DNA of 9,445 bases from Omnitrophica WOR_2 bacterium GWA2_47_8 (GCA_001805375.1 MHFY01000032.1:2486-11930), one strand, 5' to 3'. Positions 1-5,911 are shown, numbered from the stretch's first letter. Notes: a model not told the origin generated them from the sequence alone. A program made the numbers and translations.

Positions 1-364
1 GTATTAGCCATCCGGGATCGCTGACAAAATTCCCCTGCCCGTCATTAAGATATGTCCCTCGCTCCGCGGAACCATCCGCCCACATAAGATCCACCAACCC
101 GTCTCCGTCAACATCCGCCAGCCGCACACCGTTATCACTCGCCCCGTCGTCTTCCGTAAAACTTGGGCCCCCGTTACTTCCGCCTCCCGGAACTTCCCAT
201 AGGTGGTTCTGCGTTCTCACAAAAGTCTGCCCGTTGTTTAACCACGTTCCCCTCTCCCCGGCACCGTCCGCCCAAATAAGATCAAGCAGCCCGTCTCCGT
301 TGACATCCGCCAACCGAACCCCGTTATCATCTTCCCCGCCATCTTCCGTAAAACTTGGGCCGCC
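1..364 (-). repeat. Tandem 192-bp (64-aa) FG-GAP repeat, two units seen
   Basis: Within the SpvB-domain gene a 64-residue unit starts at 364 (GGPSFTED) and again at 172 (GGPSFTED). Both contain DNGVRLADV, then NGDG or DGDG, then WADG and ERGT. The spacing is exactly 192 bp and the DNA is nearly identical over parts of the unit. The second unit is cut by the window edge, so more copies may lie beyond it. The repeats fit beta-propeller blades. Confidence 0.85.
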
Positions 365-1480
365 ATTCTGTCCTCCGCCGGGGACAATTAAATTCCCCTG
401 CGATAAAAATCCCCGGTTCTCATTATCGTGGTAAATAAAATTCATCGCCGGCAAACTGCTTTGCCCGTCCGCTCCAACAATCGTCACCGTCTGCAGGATA
501 TCGCGCTTCGTCGCCTGCCCGATCCGGTACTGAAATCTGTACTTACGCTGAAGCCCATTGACTCCAAATGAAGGAATTTTGACCAGAATTTCGCTGATCC
601 GCTTATTGGTGGAAATAGCAAAGCCCGACATGTAGGAAAGAAAAGGCCGATTCCGCGGCTCTAAAACAAATTCCACCTCCGCGTGCGATGAAATGCTCGT
701 GTCCGGATGGTCCGTGTAGCGGATAAATTGAGGATATAACTTATTATTATCCGGTGTGTAATCGATCGTCATAAAATTCCCATGAACGTCTTCCACCCGG
801 TCAAGGCACCATCGAAAAACCCGGCTGGTCTGGTTAGGATCAAATTCTTTTGAAGCATTTGTCTGCCCAAAATAATATTTGGTTCCCTTACGGTCAGTCA
901 TAACCCAGTGATCCGTCGACGCTGAATGATCTATCCTGGAGAAGGCCCCGGATTCTATCTCGGGCCGGTAATATCCCGCGTAGTTATCGTACCTTATTTC
1001 CTGGCCGCTTCCCTGCTGTACAAGCTCAAACTTTTCAGTGCTGCTATAGCTATAGGTGGGAACGCCCTTTTTCAAAGAGCGCTGAATGGAGCCTAATTCC
1101 AAAGTCCATCCCATTCCCAAAATGCCGTTCCTTATATTTGAATTATAGGTCAATGCCAAATTCGGCTGGATACCTGCCCGGCCCGGCGGCACTTCAATTT
1201 GGATCCCGGTGCTTAAACTTCCGGTCTGCGGATCAACATCCACCGGAACGGATGGGACATTCATACTCCGCCGGCTGGCGGTCGTATCAATTCCTCCTCC
1301 GCCGCCGCTTCCGCCGGAACCGGCGGATGAATTCGATGTTTGCGGAATATCTTCCGGCACCTCTTCCGCGACCGGCGCCTCTTTTGTCTCAGGCTTAAGC
1401 TGAGGTTCCTCAGCGAAAGAAATAGATGGAAACGTGGAAAGAAAAATACTGATGAAAATAATGAATCGTTTGGCCTGCAT
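1..1480 (-). CDS. Secreted SpvB-domain / FG-GAP repeat protein, 3' end cut by window edge
   Basis: The frame is open from an ATG at 1480 to the window edge (493 codons and one base) with no stop. A Shine-Dalgarno AGGAG lies 5 nt before the ATG. Residues 1-23 form a signal peptide ending in SISFA. A low-complexity acidic and Gly/Ser-rich linker follows to about residue 70. From about 73 comes a typical SpvB N-terminal domain, beginning near VPSVPVDVDPQTGSLSTG and including LTYNS and LGMGWTLE, and running to about 360. After that come FG-GAP/VCBS-like repeats with calcium-binding-type motifs (ADVNGDGLLDL near 390, ADVDGDGLVDL near 454). In the family, this head precedes RHS/TcB-like shells or toxin domains in large secreted proteins. 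The missing C-terminus would decide the function, so toxin activity is not claimed. The domain call is secure; the role is inferred. Confidence 0.88.
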   Translation of the reverse strand, partial: MQAKRFIIFISIFLSTFPSISFAEEPQLKPETKEAPVAEEVPEDIPQTSNSSAGSGGSGGGGGIDTTASRRSMNVPSVPVDVDPQTGSLSTGIQIEVPPGRAGIQPNLALTYNSNIRNGILGMGWTLELGSIQRSLKKGVPTYSYSSTEKFELVQQGSGQEIRYDNYAGYYRPEIESGAFSRIDHSASTDHWVMTDRKGTKYYFGQTNASKEFDPNQTSRVFRWCLDRVEDVHGNFMTIDYTPDNNKLYPQFIRYTDHPDTSISSHAEVEFVLEPRNRPFLSYMSGFAISTNKRISEILVKIPSFGVNGLQRKYRFQYRIGQATKRDILQTVTIVGADGQSSLPAMNFIYHDNENRGFLSQGNLIVPGGGQNGGPSFTEDGGEDDNGVRLADVNGDGLLDLIWADGAGERGTWLNNGQTFVRTQNHLWEVPGGGSNGGPSFTEDDGASDNGVRLADVDGDGLVDLMWADGSAERGTYLNDGQGNFVSDPGWLI

Positions 1481-1519
1481 GTGATCTCCTGACCGGGGAA
1501 GGTTCGGATTAAAGTTAAA

Positions 1520-1535
1520 GGTTATTTAAATAACC
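1520..1535. promoter_or_regulatory. Perfect 16-bp palindrome upstream of the SpvB-domain gene
   Basis: GGTTATTTAAATAACC is a perfect palindrome centred about 47 bp upstream of the ATG at 1480. It could be an operator. It also overlaps the start of the AATAACC heptad words that border the neighbouring four-helix-bundle gene, so it may only be part of that repeat tract. Confidence 0.4.
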
Positions 1536-1560
1536 AATAGACCAAGAAACAATAACCAAA
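1529..1560. repeat. Degenerate heptad tract, left arm around four-helix-bundle gene 1
   Basis: Four or five words near AATAACC follow one another at 7-8 bp spacing. Positions 1545-1559 (AGAAACAATAACCAA) are the reverse complement, at 14 of 15 positions, of 1999-2013 on the other side of the gene. The two tracts could therefore pair and enclose the gene at 1590-1973. Confidence 0.65.
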
Positions 1561-1589
1561 TAAATTAAAATACTTAAATAAATAAACAT

Positions 1590-1973
1590 TCACGAATCAT
1601 TATCAGATAAATTCTTAACCTTTAATTTATTAATGATCGAAGATAAAATCTTAATCAATTCATTGACCTCTTGTAACAGGGGAATAATTTGCTGCTCTTT
1701 ATTAATATTTGCTACTGAAATCAGTTCGAGCCAATGTAAATTTTCCTTAGCCTCTCTTCTTGAAACCTTTAGTTTTTGCAAAAAATCCTTCCTGCCGATA
1801 GCATCATTCGCTTCCCGGTAATTAGCACCAATAGATCCCGCAGAACCCACCGCTTGATCGATAAGCCGATTGTTAATAGGGCCTCGCGGCAGCTCTAAGC
1901 ACAACTTAACCACTGTCTTTGCGAATTGTGTTGTGCGATCTTCCAGATCAAATCGTTTGGTACTTTTGTTCAT
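1590..1973 (-). CDS. Four-helix-bundle protein, S23/IVS (Avd-like) family, copy 1
   Basis: A 127-aa helical protein of the 23S rRNA intervening-sequence (S23, Avd-like) family. Family marks are FDLEDRTTQFAK near the start, GSIGANYREANDA mid-protein, and KDFLQKLKVSRREAKENLHWLELI after it. Length is normal. I start at the ATG at 1973; a TTG two codons upstream would add two residues. No Shine-Dalgarno is visible, and the region before the ATG is a phased ATTGGTN repeat. Family members form pentameric helical barrels. Avd is the nucleic-acid-binding accessory of diversity-generating retroelements, but free-standing members have no settled function. It is closest in sequence to copy 4 at 7571-7927 (shared GANYREAN, KDFL and ELI motifs), which makes them one subtype. 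Confidence 0.88.
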   Translation of the reverse strand: MNKSTKRFDLEDRTTQFAKTVVKLCLELPRGPINNRLIDQAVGSAGSIGANYREANDAIGRKDFLQKLKVSRREAKENLHWLELISVANINKEQQIIPLLQEVNELIKILSSIINKLKVKNLSDNDS

Positions 1974-1983
1974 TATCAAATTA

Positions 1984-2013
1984 TTTGGTCATTGGTGATT
2001 GGTTATTGTCTCT
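1984..2013. repeat. Phased heptad repeat, right arm around four-helix-bundle gene 1
   Basis: Consecutive 7-bp words start at 1984, 1991, 1998 and 2005 with consensus ATTGGTN, the last being less exact. The tract lies directly before the gene start and is complementary in orientation to the AATAACC words at 1529-1560. It resembles the heptanucleotide short tandem repeats known from cyanobacteria. Confidence 0.7.
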
Positions 2014-2035
2014 TAAAAACATTTTTCACTAAATT

Positions 2036-2103
2036 TTAAAGGGCGATCCGCCCTCTGCGCATCCTTGGGGGGAGAAGGGCTTTGCCTTCAGATCGCCCTT
2101 TAA
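2036..2103. repeat. Palindrome with perfect 13-bp arms
   Basis: TTAAAGGGCGATC at 2036-2048 is exactly reverse-complemented at 2091-2103. The 42-nt loop contains a second complementary pair (GCCCT near 2050, AGGGC near 2075), so a branched or extended hairpin is likely. There is no run of T directly after it, so it is not a clear terminator. It opens a 340-bp gene-free stretch made almost wholly of palindromes and phased repeats. Confidence 0.7.
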
Positions 2104-2105
2104 TT

Positions 2106-2179
2106 TCGTCGCTCGTCCCTCGTCGTTCGTCCTTCGTTCATGGAATTTTTATTATCCCTTACCGCTTATCACTTATCCC
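2106..2179. repeat. Two phased heptad arrays (TCGTCNY x5, TTATCMC x4)
   Basis: Words of consensus TCGTCNY begin at 2106, 2113, 2120, 2127 and 2134 without a phase break; the fifth is degenerate. After a short T-rich gap, words of consensus TTATCMC begin at 2152, 2159, 2166 and 2173, also unbroken; the second is TTACCGC. No protein reading of this stretch looks real. No inverted partner was found nearby, unlike the tracts next to four-helix-bundle genes 1, 3 and 4. Confidence 0.75.
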
Positions 2180-2185
2180 TGAAAT

Positions 2186-2256
2186 GATCAGGGGCGCCGG
2201 TCTTCCCCGTTTTTTCCCCTCTTTGTTCACTGTTCTCAGTGAAAACGCCCCTGATC
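2186..2256. repeat. Palindrome with perfect 11-bp arms and an inner hairpin
   Basis: GATCAGGGGCG at 2186-2196 is exactly reverse-complemented at 2246-2256. Inside, TTCACTG (2226-2232) and CAGTGAA (2237-2243) form a 7-bp stem with a 4-nt loop. This gives a nested two-stem structure in the gene-free interval. Confidence 0.65.
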
Positions 2257-2270
2257 TTCAATCTTTAAAG

Positions 2271-2338
2271 ATGTCAGAAGACGGAAACTGGAAGTCAGAA
2301 GGATCTTCTGGCTTCTTACTTCTGACGTCTGACTTCAA
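2271..2338. repeat. GAAGTCAG-type word tract, partner of the tract at 3128-3187
   Basis: Words such as GTCAGAAG and their complement CTTCTGAC occur on both sides of a central GATC, making an imperfect palindrome. GAAGTCAGAAG at 2291-2301 is exactly inverted at 3177-3187. Separately, 2308-2326 matches 3166-3184 directly at 18 of 19 positions. The two tracts bracket the small exported-protein gene and four-helix-bundle gene 2. Confidence 0.65.
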
Positions 2339-2375
2339 GATGTTTACTAACAACCACAGTAAGATTCAAAAGTAA

Positions 2376-2630
2376 TTAACTTTTGTTGTCTTTCTTAACT
2401 TTTTCCGCGGTGGAAAGGTTCTCCTTCATGCATTTCTTGCAAGGGGTCAAACCTTTTTCAACCGCAGCCTGTTCATCGATCTTACTGATTTGCTTGTTCT
2501 GGATCAGACGGCATATTTCTTGATGGTACTTTTTACCGTTTTTCGTTATGAAAACGTCTTGGGCATAGACAAGTGTTGTGGCCATCAAAAGGCATACCGC
2601 CAATACTGCAACGGTTAATTTTCTAATCAT
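2376..2630 (-). CDS. Small exported protein with a His/Cys putative metal site
   Basis: An 84-aa protein. Residues 1-23 form a clear signal peptide with likely cleavage after VYA. The mature part carries KYHQEICRLI and GLTPCKKC, giving H36, C40, C64 and C67. That pattern resembles the short Ada-like zinc-binding motif of small bacterial exported proteins (YH..C near the start, A..G..PC..C at the end). Metal binding is inferred from the pattern. A strong Shine-Dalgarno (AAGGAGG) lies about 8 nt before the ATG at 2630. It is the last gene of the leftward operon, 43 nt after the four-helix-bundle gene. No terminator with a T-run follows; a weak CAAAAGT/ACTTTTG hairpin at 2367-2385 overlaps the stop codon. 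Confidence 0.75.
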   Translation of the reverse strand: MIRKLTVAVLAVCLLMATTLVYAQDVFITKNGKKYHQEICRLIQNKQISKIDEQAAVEKGLTPCKKCMKENLSTAEKVKKDNKS

Positions 2631-2673
2631 AGTGTTCTCCTCCTTTTCATCTTATCTGTGGCTGTTAGTAAAA

Positions 2674-3102
2674 TTAAAATGTCTTCCAATTCCGCACCAA
2701 AGCGTAAAGCATTGCCCCTACCTGATCGTACTTGTCGGTTAAACTCTTATGTTCTTCCGGAACGATATATTTACAATCTTTAGCAAAATCCAGCCAAACC
2801 TTCGTCTCTTCACAAGAACCATACGCGTCATACAAATATTTAAAGAATACATTTTCGTATTTCCGCTTAGCCCATCCTTCACCGATATTGGCCGGAATGG
2901 AACGCGAGGCCCTGCGAATTTGATCAATCAAGGAATACGTTTCATCTTTGGGGAACTTTTTGACCAAATTAAATATCTCCATAGCTGAAGTATAAGAAAG
3001 CTGGTACACATTCAGATCTTTATAAGTCTTAATGATCTTTGTTTCTTCCGGCTTTGCTATTGCCGCTGGGTTTTTCCAAACTGGTCGTTTTATTTCCTGC
3101 AT
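2674..3102 (-). CDS. Four-helix-bundle protein, S23/IVS family, copy 2
   Basis: A 142-aa protein with about 25 extra residues before the family core, which starts at YKDLNVYQLSYTSAMEIF. It continues with KFPKDETYSLIDQIRRASRS, IPANIGEGWAKR and a last helix typical of the family (CEETKVWLDFAKDC). It is closer to copy 3 (6528-6947) than to copies 1 and 4: both have the DQI.R.S.S..ANI.EG signature. The start at 3102 has a good Shine-Dalgarno (GAGGAG). The gene begins 11 nt after the stop of the propeller gene, so it is read as part of that operon. Unlike the other copies it does not have a word tract on both immediate borders; the matching left tract lies beyond the next gene. Confidence 0.9.
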   Translation of the reverse strand: MQEIKRPVWKNPAAIAKPEETKIIKTYKDLNVYQLSYTSAMEIFNLVKKFPKDETYSLIDQIRRASRSIPANIGEGWAKRKYENVFFKYLYDAYGSCEETKVWLDFAKDCKYIVPEEHKSLTDKYDQVGAMLYALVRNWKTF

Positions 3103-3113
3103 TTTTTGCTCCT

Positions 3114-5096
3114 CTACTTTTTTATGGTTTCTTGCCTCTGGCCTCTGACTTCCTGACTCCGGCCTCTGGCTTCTTGCTTCTGACTTCTTTTCCTAATTTC
3201 GATCAATTCACTAAATTCTCCCCCCGTAAACCCGTCCAGCAAGGCGGTCAATTCTTCAATACGCATCTGGCGGTCCACGATCAAGTCCGGGGCCAAATGG
3301 TCCGCCACCGCGAGCAATTCCATCTGTATCCGGCGGCGTTCAAAATAAAGCCGCGTGATCTGGTCCAAAATATCTTCGCGAAGCTCGACCATCAGTTTTG
3401 AACGGGAATCAATGGACGTCTGGTCCGAATTCCAGATCCAGTCCCCGAAATCCCAGCTGACACTCACATCCCACTCTAATAAATCTCTTCCCTTAGTAAA
3501 AACATCCGGGTTGGGGCCGGTATCCCAATGATAGTAATCCGTGGCGGAACGGTCCAGCCCTACCGATACCGTCGGCAAGATCGCTTTGTACCTGGCGGCC
3601 CTTTTCCAGCCGTCGATCTTTTTATGGCTGACATCGGCATAGCGGATGGCGAGATCATGCACTTCCTTGATATCCGGCTCCTGGCCAAAACTTTTCTTTA
3701 ACGAATTGTAATCGACATCGGCCCACAACACTGCCGGGTCCAGCGAGAGCGTTTTCTCACTAGTCATAAAAAAAATGCCTTTATCCGTCGCGCAATAAAT
3801 ATTTCCGTCTTGCGTATAAGCCAGGTCACTGATCTTGTTGGATTCCAATCCCTTATAAAGCGCGCTCCATGTCCCATCACAGAATTTAAAAACGCCATTG
3901 TATGTTCCGGCAAAAAGGGAAAGGCATTTATCCGCCAAGGCAAGCGGGCATCCTCCCTGCGGCTGTATTTCCTGCTGGCGGACCGTTATTGATGTGACCT
4001 CATCCACCGGCAATCCATCCGTATTGACCTTCTGCCAGCCTTTTCCCTGGTCTGTGCTGTAAAAAATCCCCTGAACAGTAGCCAGGAAAAGCAGCGGTTC
4101 GTTTTCATTCAGGATCTCAAGATCTTTGATCTGTATCGCGTACGTGCCGTTGCCGTTTTCCTGAGGGGGTTCTTCTAATTCCAGTTTCTCAGCGCTGACC
4201 TGCCTTACGGAAAAGATTTTGCTAAGTTCCTGGTTTTCTTTATTCAACCGGTAAACATCCTCTCCCGTGGCGGGGTAGAGAAAGGTCTTATCTTCGACTA
4301 AAAAATGGACCGCGCTATCACTCAAAGGCCCTTTTGCCTTTTCCCATTGGTTATTTGAAAGATCACCGATAAACAATCCTTCGGCCGTGCCCAAATAAAC
4401 CTTGTCCTTGTCCACGGTAACGGAAAGGCACTGTTTTGCTTCTTTGTCCGCGGAAAAAAAGACCCTCTCCCATTGTCCCCGGCCCTCTTTCTCTATATAT
4501 AGGCCGTTATCGGTGGCGATATACAGCGCACCGGGGTTGGCGGGGTCAATATAAAGGCTGTTGACCTTTTTCCCGGAGGTCATTAGATCCAGGCTTACCC
4601 GCAGATCCACGACATTGTTATTTAAACGGTAAAAATTCTTTGGGCTGGCAAAATAAACTTGCGAAGGGTTGGATCTTGAAGTTTGAACAACGTTGATCTC
4701 ATTATCCCAAATGCCGGAATTGACCTTCTGCCAGGCGTCCTGGTTTTGAATGAAGCCGCAGTTGAGAATTATTAAAGCAAAAAGATATAGCGTTAAACAC
4801 GCGGATCCTGTCCTCAGGTATCCCCATCGTTCTCGGAAAACTGCGAGCGATGGGGATGCCCCTCCTTCGGACACCCGCTGAGTTCGCGAATTATTAGCAC
4901 TTATTTGAAAATAGATCGTAGACGATTTCGGTTGGTCTTGAGCCGGACGTTGTGAGGACGAGCGGGCAAGGTTTCCGCCAAGGGCGGAAGAGCGAGTCCG
5001 AGCAGCGAGCGAAGTCCAGGCTCGCTGGGACTGGACAAGCGTTCCGGCGAAAGGCCAACCGGAAGCGTCGTTTAATTTTTTATTAACTCTTTTCAT
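3114..5096 (-). CDS. Secreted beta-propeller (Asp-box) protein, N-terminus interrupted by palindromic DNA
   Basis: A 660-aa reading frame. Residues 1-9 (MKRVNKKLN) and 101-112 (LTLYLFALIILN) look like the basic and hydrophobic parts of one signal peptide, split by about 91 residues of Arg/Ser/Ala-rich sequence that coincides with two palindromes at 4801-4880 and 4921-5069. Residues 120-460 hold repeated propeller blades: IATDNGLY, LGTAEGLF, an Asp-box STDQGKGW near 347, AGTYNGVF and CATDKGIF. A distinct C-terminal part (480-635) has predicted beta strands (WDVSVSWDFGDWIW) then helices (DILDQITRLYFERRRIQMEL), reminiscent of outer-membrane or TolC-like segments; this is a weak resemblance. The tail after 636 is encoded by heptad repeats. 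The ATG overlaps the upstream gene by 14 bp, so translation is probably coupled. No later methionine exists before residue 172, so a downstream start would lose the hydrophobic segment. Confidence 0.8.
   Translation of the reverse strand: MKRVNKKLNDASGWPFAGTLVQSQRAWTSLAARTRSSALGGNLARSSSQRPAQDQPKSSTIYFQISANNSRTQRVSEGGASPSLAVFRERWGYLRTGSACLTLYLFALIILNCGFIQNQDAWQKVNSGIWDNEINVVQTSRSNPSQVYFASPKNFYRLNNNVVDLRVSLDLMTSGKKVNSLYIDPANPGALYIATDNGLYIEKEGRGQWERVFFSADKEAKQCLSVTVDKDKVYLGTAEGLFIGDLSNNQWEKAKGPLSDSAVHFLVEDKTFLYPATGEDVYRLNKENQELSKIFSVRQVSAEKLELEEPPQENGNGTYAIQIKDLEILNENEPLLFLATVQGIFYSTDQGKGWQKVNTDGLPVDEVTSITVRQQEIQPQGGCPLALADKCLSLFAGTYNGVFKFCDGTWSALYKGLESNKISDLAYTQDGNIYCATDKGIFFMTSEKTLSLDPAVLWADVDYNSLKKSFGQEPDIKEVHDLAIRYADVSHKKIDGWKRAARYKAILPTVSVGLDRSATDYYHWDTGPNPDVFTKGRDLLEWDVSVSWDFGDWIWNSDQTSIDSRSKLMVELREDILDQITRLYFERRRIQMELLAVADHLAPDLIVDRQMRIEELTALLDGFTGGEFSELIEIRKRSQKQEARGRSQEVRGQRQETIKK
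3128..3187. repeat. Degenerate heptad tract reading through the propeller gene C-terminus
   Basis: Words such as TGGCCTC, TGACTTC and TTGCTTC follow at mostly 7-bp steps. On the minus strand they encode the last 20 or so residues of the propeller protein, a charged low-complexity tail (RSQKQEARGRSQEVRGQRQE). This suggests the tract was added to, or grew into, the end of that gene. Inverted and direct partners lie at 2271-2338. Confidence 0.7.
4801..4880. repeat. Palindromic hairpin inside the propeller gene
   Basis: ATCCCCATCG at 4820-4829 is exactly reverse-complemented at 4848-4857. CTCG/CGAG pairs inside it, and partial outer pairing (GCGG, GTCC and AGG with CCT, GGAC and CCGC) extends the stem to roughly 4801-4878. 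It is translated in frame as a peptide containing VSEGGASPSLAVFRERWGY. Removing it would bring the hydrophobic segment nearer the true N-terminus. Confidence 0.7.
4921..5069. repeat. 149-bp branched palindromic element, in-frame insertion (copy A)
   Basis: The outer arm 4921-4935 (GACGATTTCGGTTGG) pairs with 5055-5069 at 13 of 15 positions. Next inward, GCCGGACG (4942-4949) faces CGTTCCGGC (about 5040-5048). Internal stems include TTCCGCC/GGCGGAA and AGCGAGC/GCTCGCT. The element is visibly richer in G and C than its surroundings. It starts exactly after codon 9 of the propeller gene and keeps the frame open. It shares core words with the elements at 5601-5751 and 5768-5911. Confidence 0.8.
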
Positions 5097-5364
5097 AGCT
5101 TTCCGCGTCCTTATACATTTTTTTAATGCACATAAAAGCTAAAGCTTTATTGACCGCTGACTTTAAATGAGGATTATTTTTATCGAGCAAAGTGAGATAT
5201 TGGCTCTGGTATTCCAGCATGGCTTCCAGGCCGAGCTCGATCTTCATCTGCTTAAGGATGGTTAAGACCGTGTAGACCGCGATCGTATTTGAGGGGGATA
5301 AAAACTTGCCTGAGGGGTGAGGGGATTCATTTGACGGATTATCAAAACTTTCATTAGCTTTCAT
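5083..5364 (-). CDS. Hypothetical 93-aa protein, first gene of the leftward operon
   Basis: I do not recognise this family. The protein has no signal peptide or membrane segment. Residues 1-25 are Ser/Asn/Pro-rich and look disordered. Residues 26-93 look helical (TIAVYTVLTILKQMKIELGL, then HLKSAVNKALAFMCIKKMYK), possibly a small adaptor or regulatory helical bundle. A GGAGG lies 10 nt before the ATG at 5364. An ATG 4 nt further upstream opens only a four-codon frame. The stop codon lies inside the start of the propeller gene (14-bp overlap), so the two are probably translationally coupled. A strong promoter lies immediately upstream. Confidence 0.7.
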   Translation of the reverse strand: MKANESFDNPSNESPHPSGKFLSPSNTIAVYTVLTILKQMKIELGLEAMLEYQSQYLTLLDKNNPHLKSAVNKALAFMCIKKMYKDAESYEKS

Positions 5365-5391
5365 TCATCGTATTCCTCCAAACATAGCGAA

Positions 5392-5420
5392 AGCATAGCA
5401 CATGTTTGATTATTTGTCAA
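5392..5420 (-). promoter_or_regulatory. Sigma-70 promoter for the leftward four-gene operon
   Basis: Read on the minus strand, TTGACA (5420-5415) is followed by a 17-nt spacer and TATGCT (5397-5392). Start of transcription would be near 5385, giving a short leader before the ATG at 5364. The -35 box matches consensus exactly and the spacing is ideal. Confidence 0.75.
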
Positions 5421-5457
5421 GTTAGTTGATTACAAACAAATATAAGCCGAGACGTAA

Positions 5458-5521
5458 CTCGTTGTGGTCCCACGGGTTTAAGCGGGAAAATTTTTTAAAA
5501 AATTTCTACCACAACAAAGAG
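5458..5521. promoter_or_regulatory. Palindrome between the two divergent promoters
   Basis: GTTGTGGT at 5461-5468 is exactly inverted at 5508-5515, with CTC and GAG flanking across a 3-nt bulge. The loop contains an 18-bp perfect AT palindrome (5488-5505, A3T6A6T3). It lies upstream of both -35 boxes. It could be an operator or a DNA-bending site for the nearby XRE regulator, or another palindromic repeat; nothing here decides between these. Confidence 0.5.
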
Positions 5522-5522
5522 T

Positions 5523-5550
5523 TTGACATTTCATCAACACATGCTAAACT
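5523..5550 (+). promoter_or_regulatory. Sigma-70 promoter with extended -10, toward the XRE-cupin gene
   Basis: TTGACA at 5523-5528, a 16-nt spacer, then TAAACT at 5545-5550 preceded by TGC (extended -10). It diverges from the operon promoter at 5392-5420. The first gene downstream starts at 5945, so the transcript would have a leader of almost 400 nt containing two large palindromes. Confidence 0.6.
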
Positions 5551-5600
5551 TAAAATGAAAATTCAGGCAAGACATTCGCAGCATTATTTATCGCTCAAAC

Positions 5601-5751
5601 AACGAGCCTGAAACATTTCTCGGGAACGCTTGAAACGACCCAGCGCGTCGTTTCGGCGCTCGGGACCCGGCCTTTTCTCGTCCCGCTGACGCGGGACACC
5701 GAGCCCGAAAAGGCCTAGGGTCACGTCCCTGCGAAATATTTCAGACTCGTT
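5601..5751. repeat. 151-bp branched palindromic element (copy B, inverted)
   Basis: Arms 5601-5628 and 5724-5751 are complementary at 23 of 28 positions (starting AACGAG and ending CTCGTT). Inside are two side stems. GAAACGAC/GTCGTTTC has a 7-nt loop. A larger one pairs GACCC and GGCCTTTTC with GAAAAGGCC and GGGTC, and has GTCCCGC/GCGGGAC at its tip. The result is a three-way-type fold. Read on the minus strand its core (GGGACGT near one end, AAGCGTTCC near the other) matches copies A and C. It lies in the leader of the XRE-cupin gene. Confidence 0.8.
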
Positions 5752-5767
5752 TATCAAAATATTATAA

Positions 5768-5911
5768 GTTGAAGGGTGTGACTTAAAGCCGGACGTTAGA
5801 AGCCCGAAGCGGGCATGGAGTCCCGAAGGGACGAGCGTAGGGCTTCGCCCGAGTGAAGCTTGGCCACGCCGGGGCCAAGCGAACGTTCCGGCGTAAGGCA
5901 CACACTTCAAC
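5768..5911. repeat. 144-bp branched palindromic element (copy C)
   Basis: The 30-nt arms at 5768-5797 and 5882-5911 pair along nearly their whole length. They contain GTTGAAG/CTTCAAC, GTGTG/CACAC and GCCGGA/TCCGGC. Internal stems are GAAGCCC/GGGCTTC enclosing CCCG/CGGG and GTCCC/GGGAC, and GCTTGGCC/GGCCAAGC. The inner core matches copy A, while the outermost arm is different in sequence but still self-complementary. It ends 23 bp before the Shine-Dalgarno of the XRE-cupin gene. Confidence 0.82.

Noticed and set aside
234..434. Pro/Ser-rich plus-strand frame, and similar ones at 1138-1403
   Set aside because: These are antisense shadows of the SpvB-domain gene, which has a signal peptide, Shine-Dalgarno and clear domains.
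1590..1973. 23S rRNA with an intervening sequence
   Set aside because: The DNA on either side of the S23 genes holds protein genes and repeats; no rRNA sequence was recognised.
2106..2179. CRISPR array
   Set aside because: The repeats are 7 bp long, contiguous and degenerate, with no spacers and no cas genes.
2082..2375. 97-codon open frame on the plus strand
   Set aside because: The frame is made of heptad repeats and palindrome arms, has no ribosome site, and has no protein character.
5584..5910. 108-codon open frame on the minus strand through two palindromes
   Set aside because: It has no Shine-Dalgarno and no family look, and it spans two palindromes plus the spacer. Its N-terminal part resembles the peptide encoded by copy A (P-Y/F-AGT near the start), which shows only that the elements are related and tend to lack stops.
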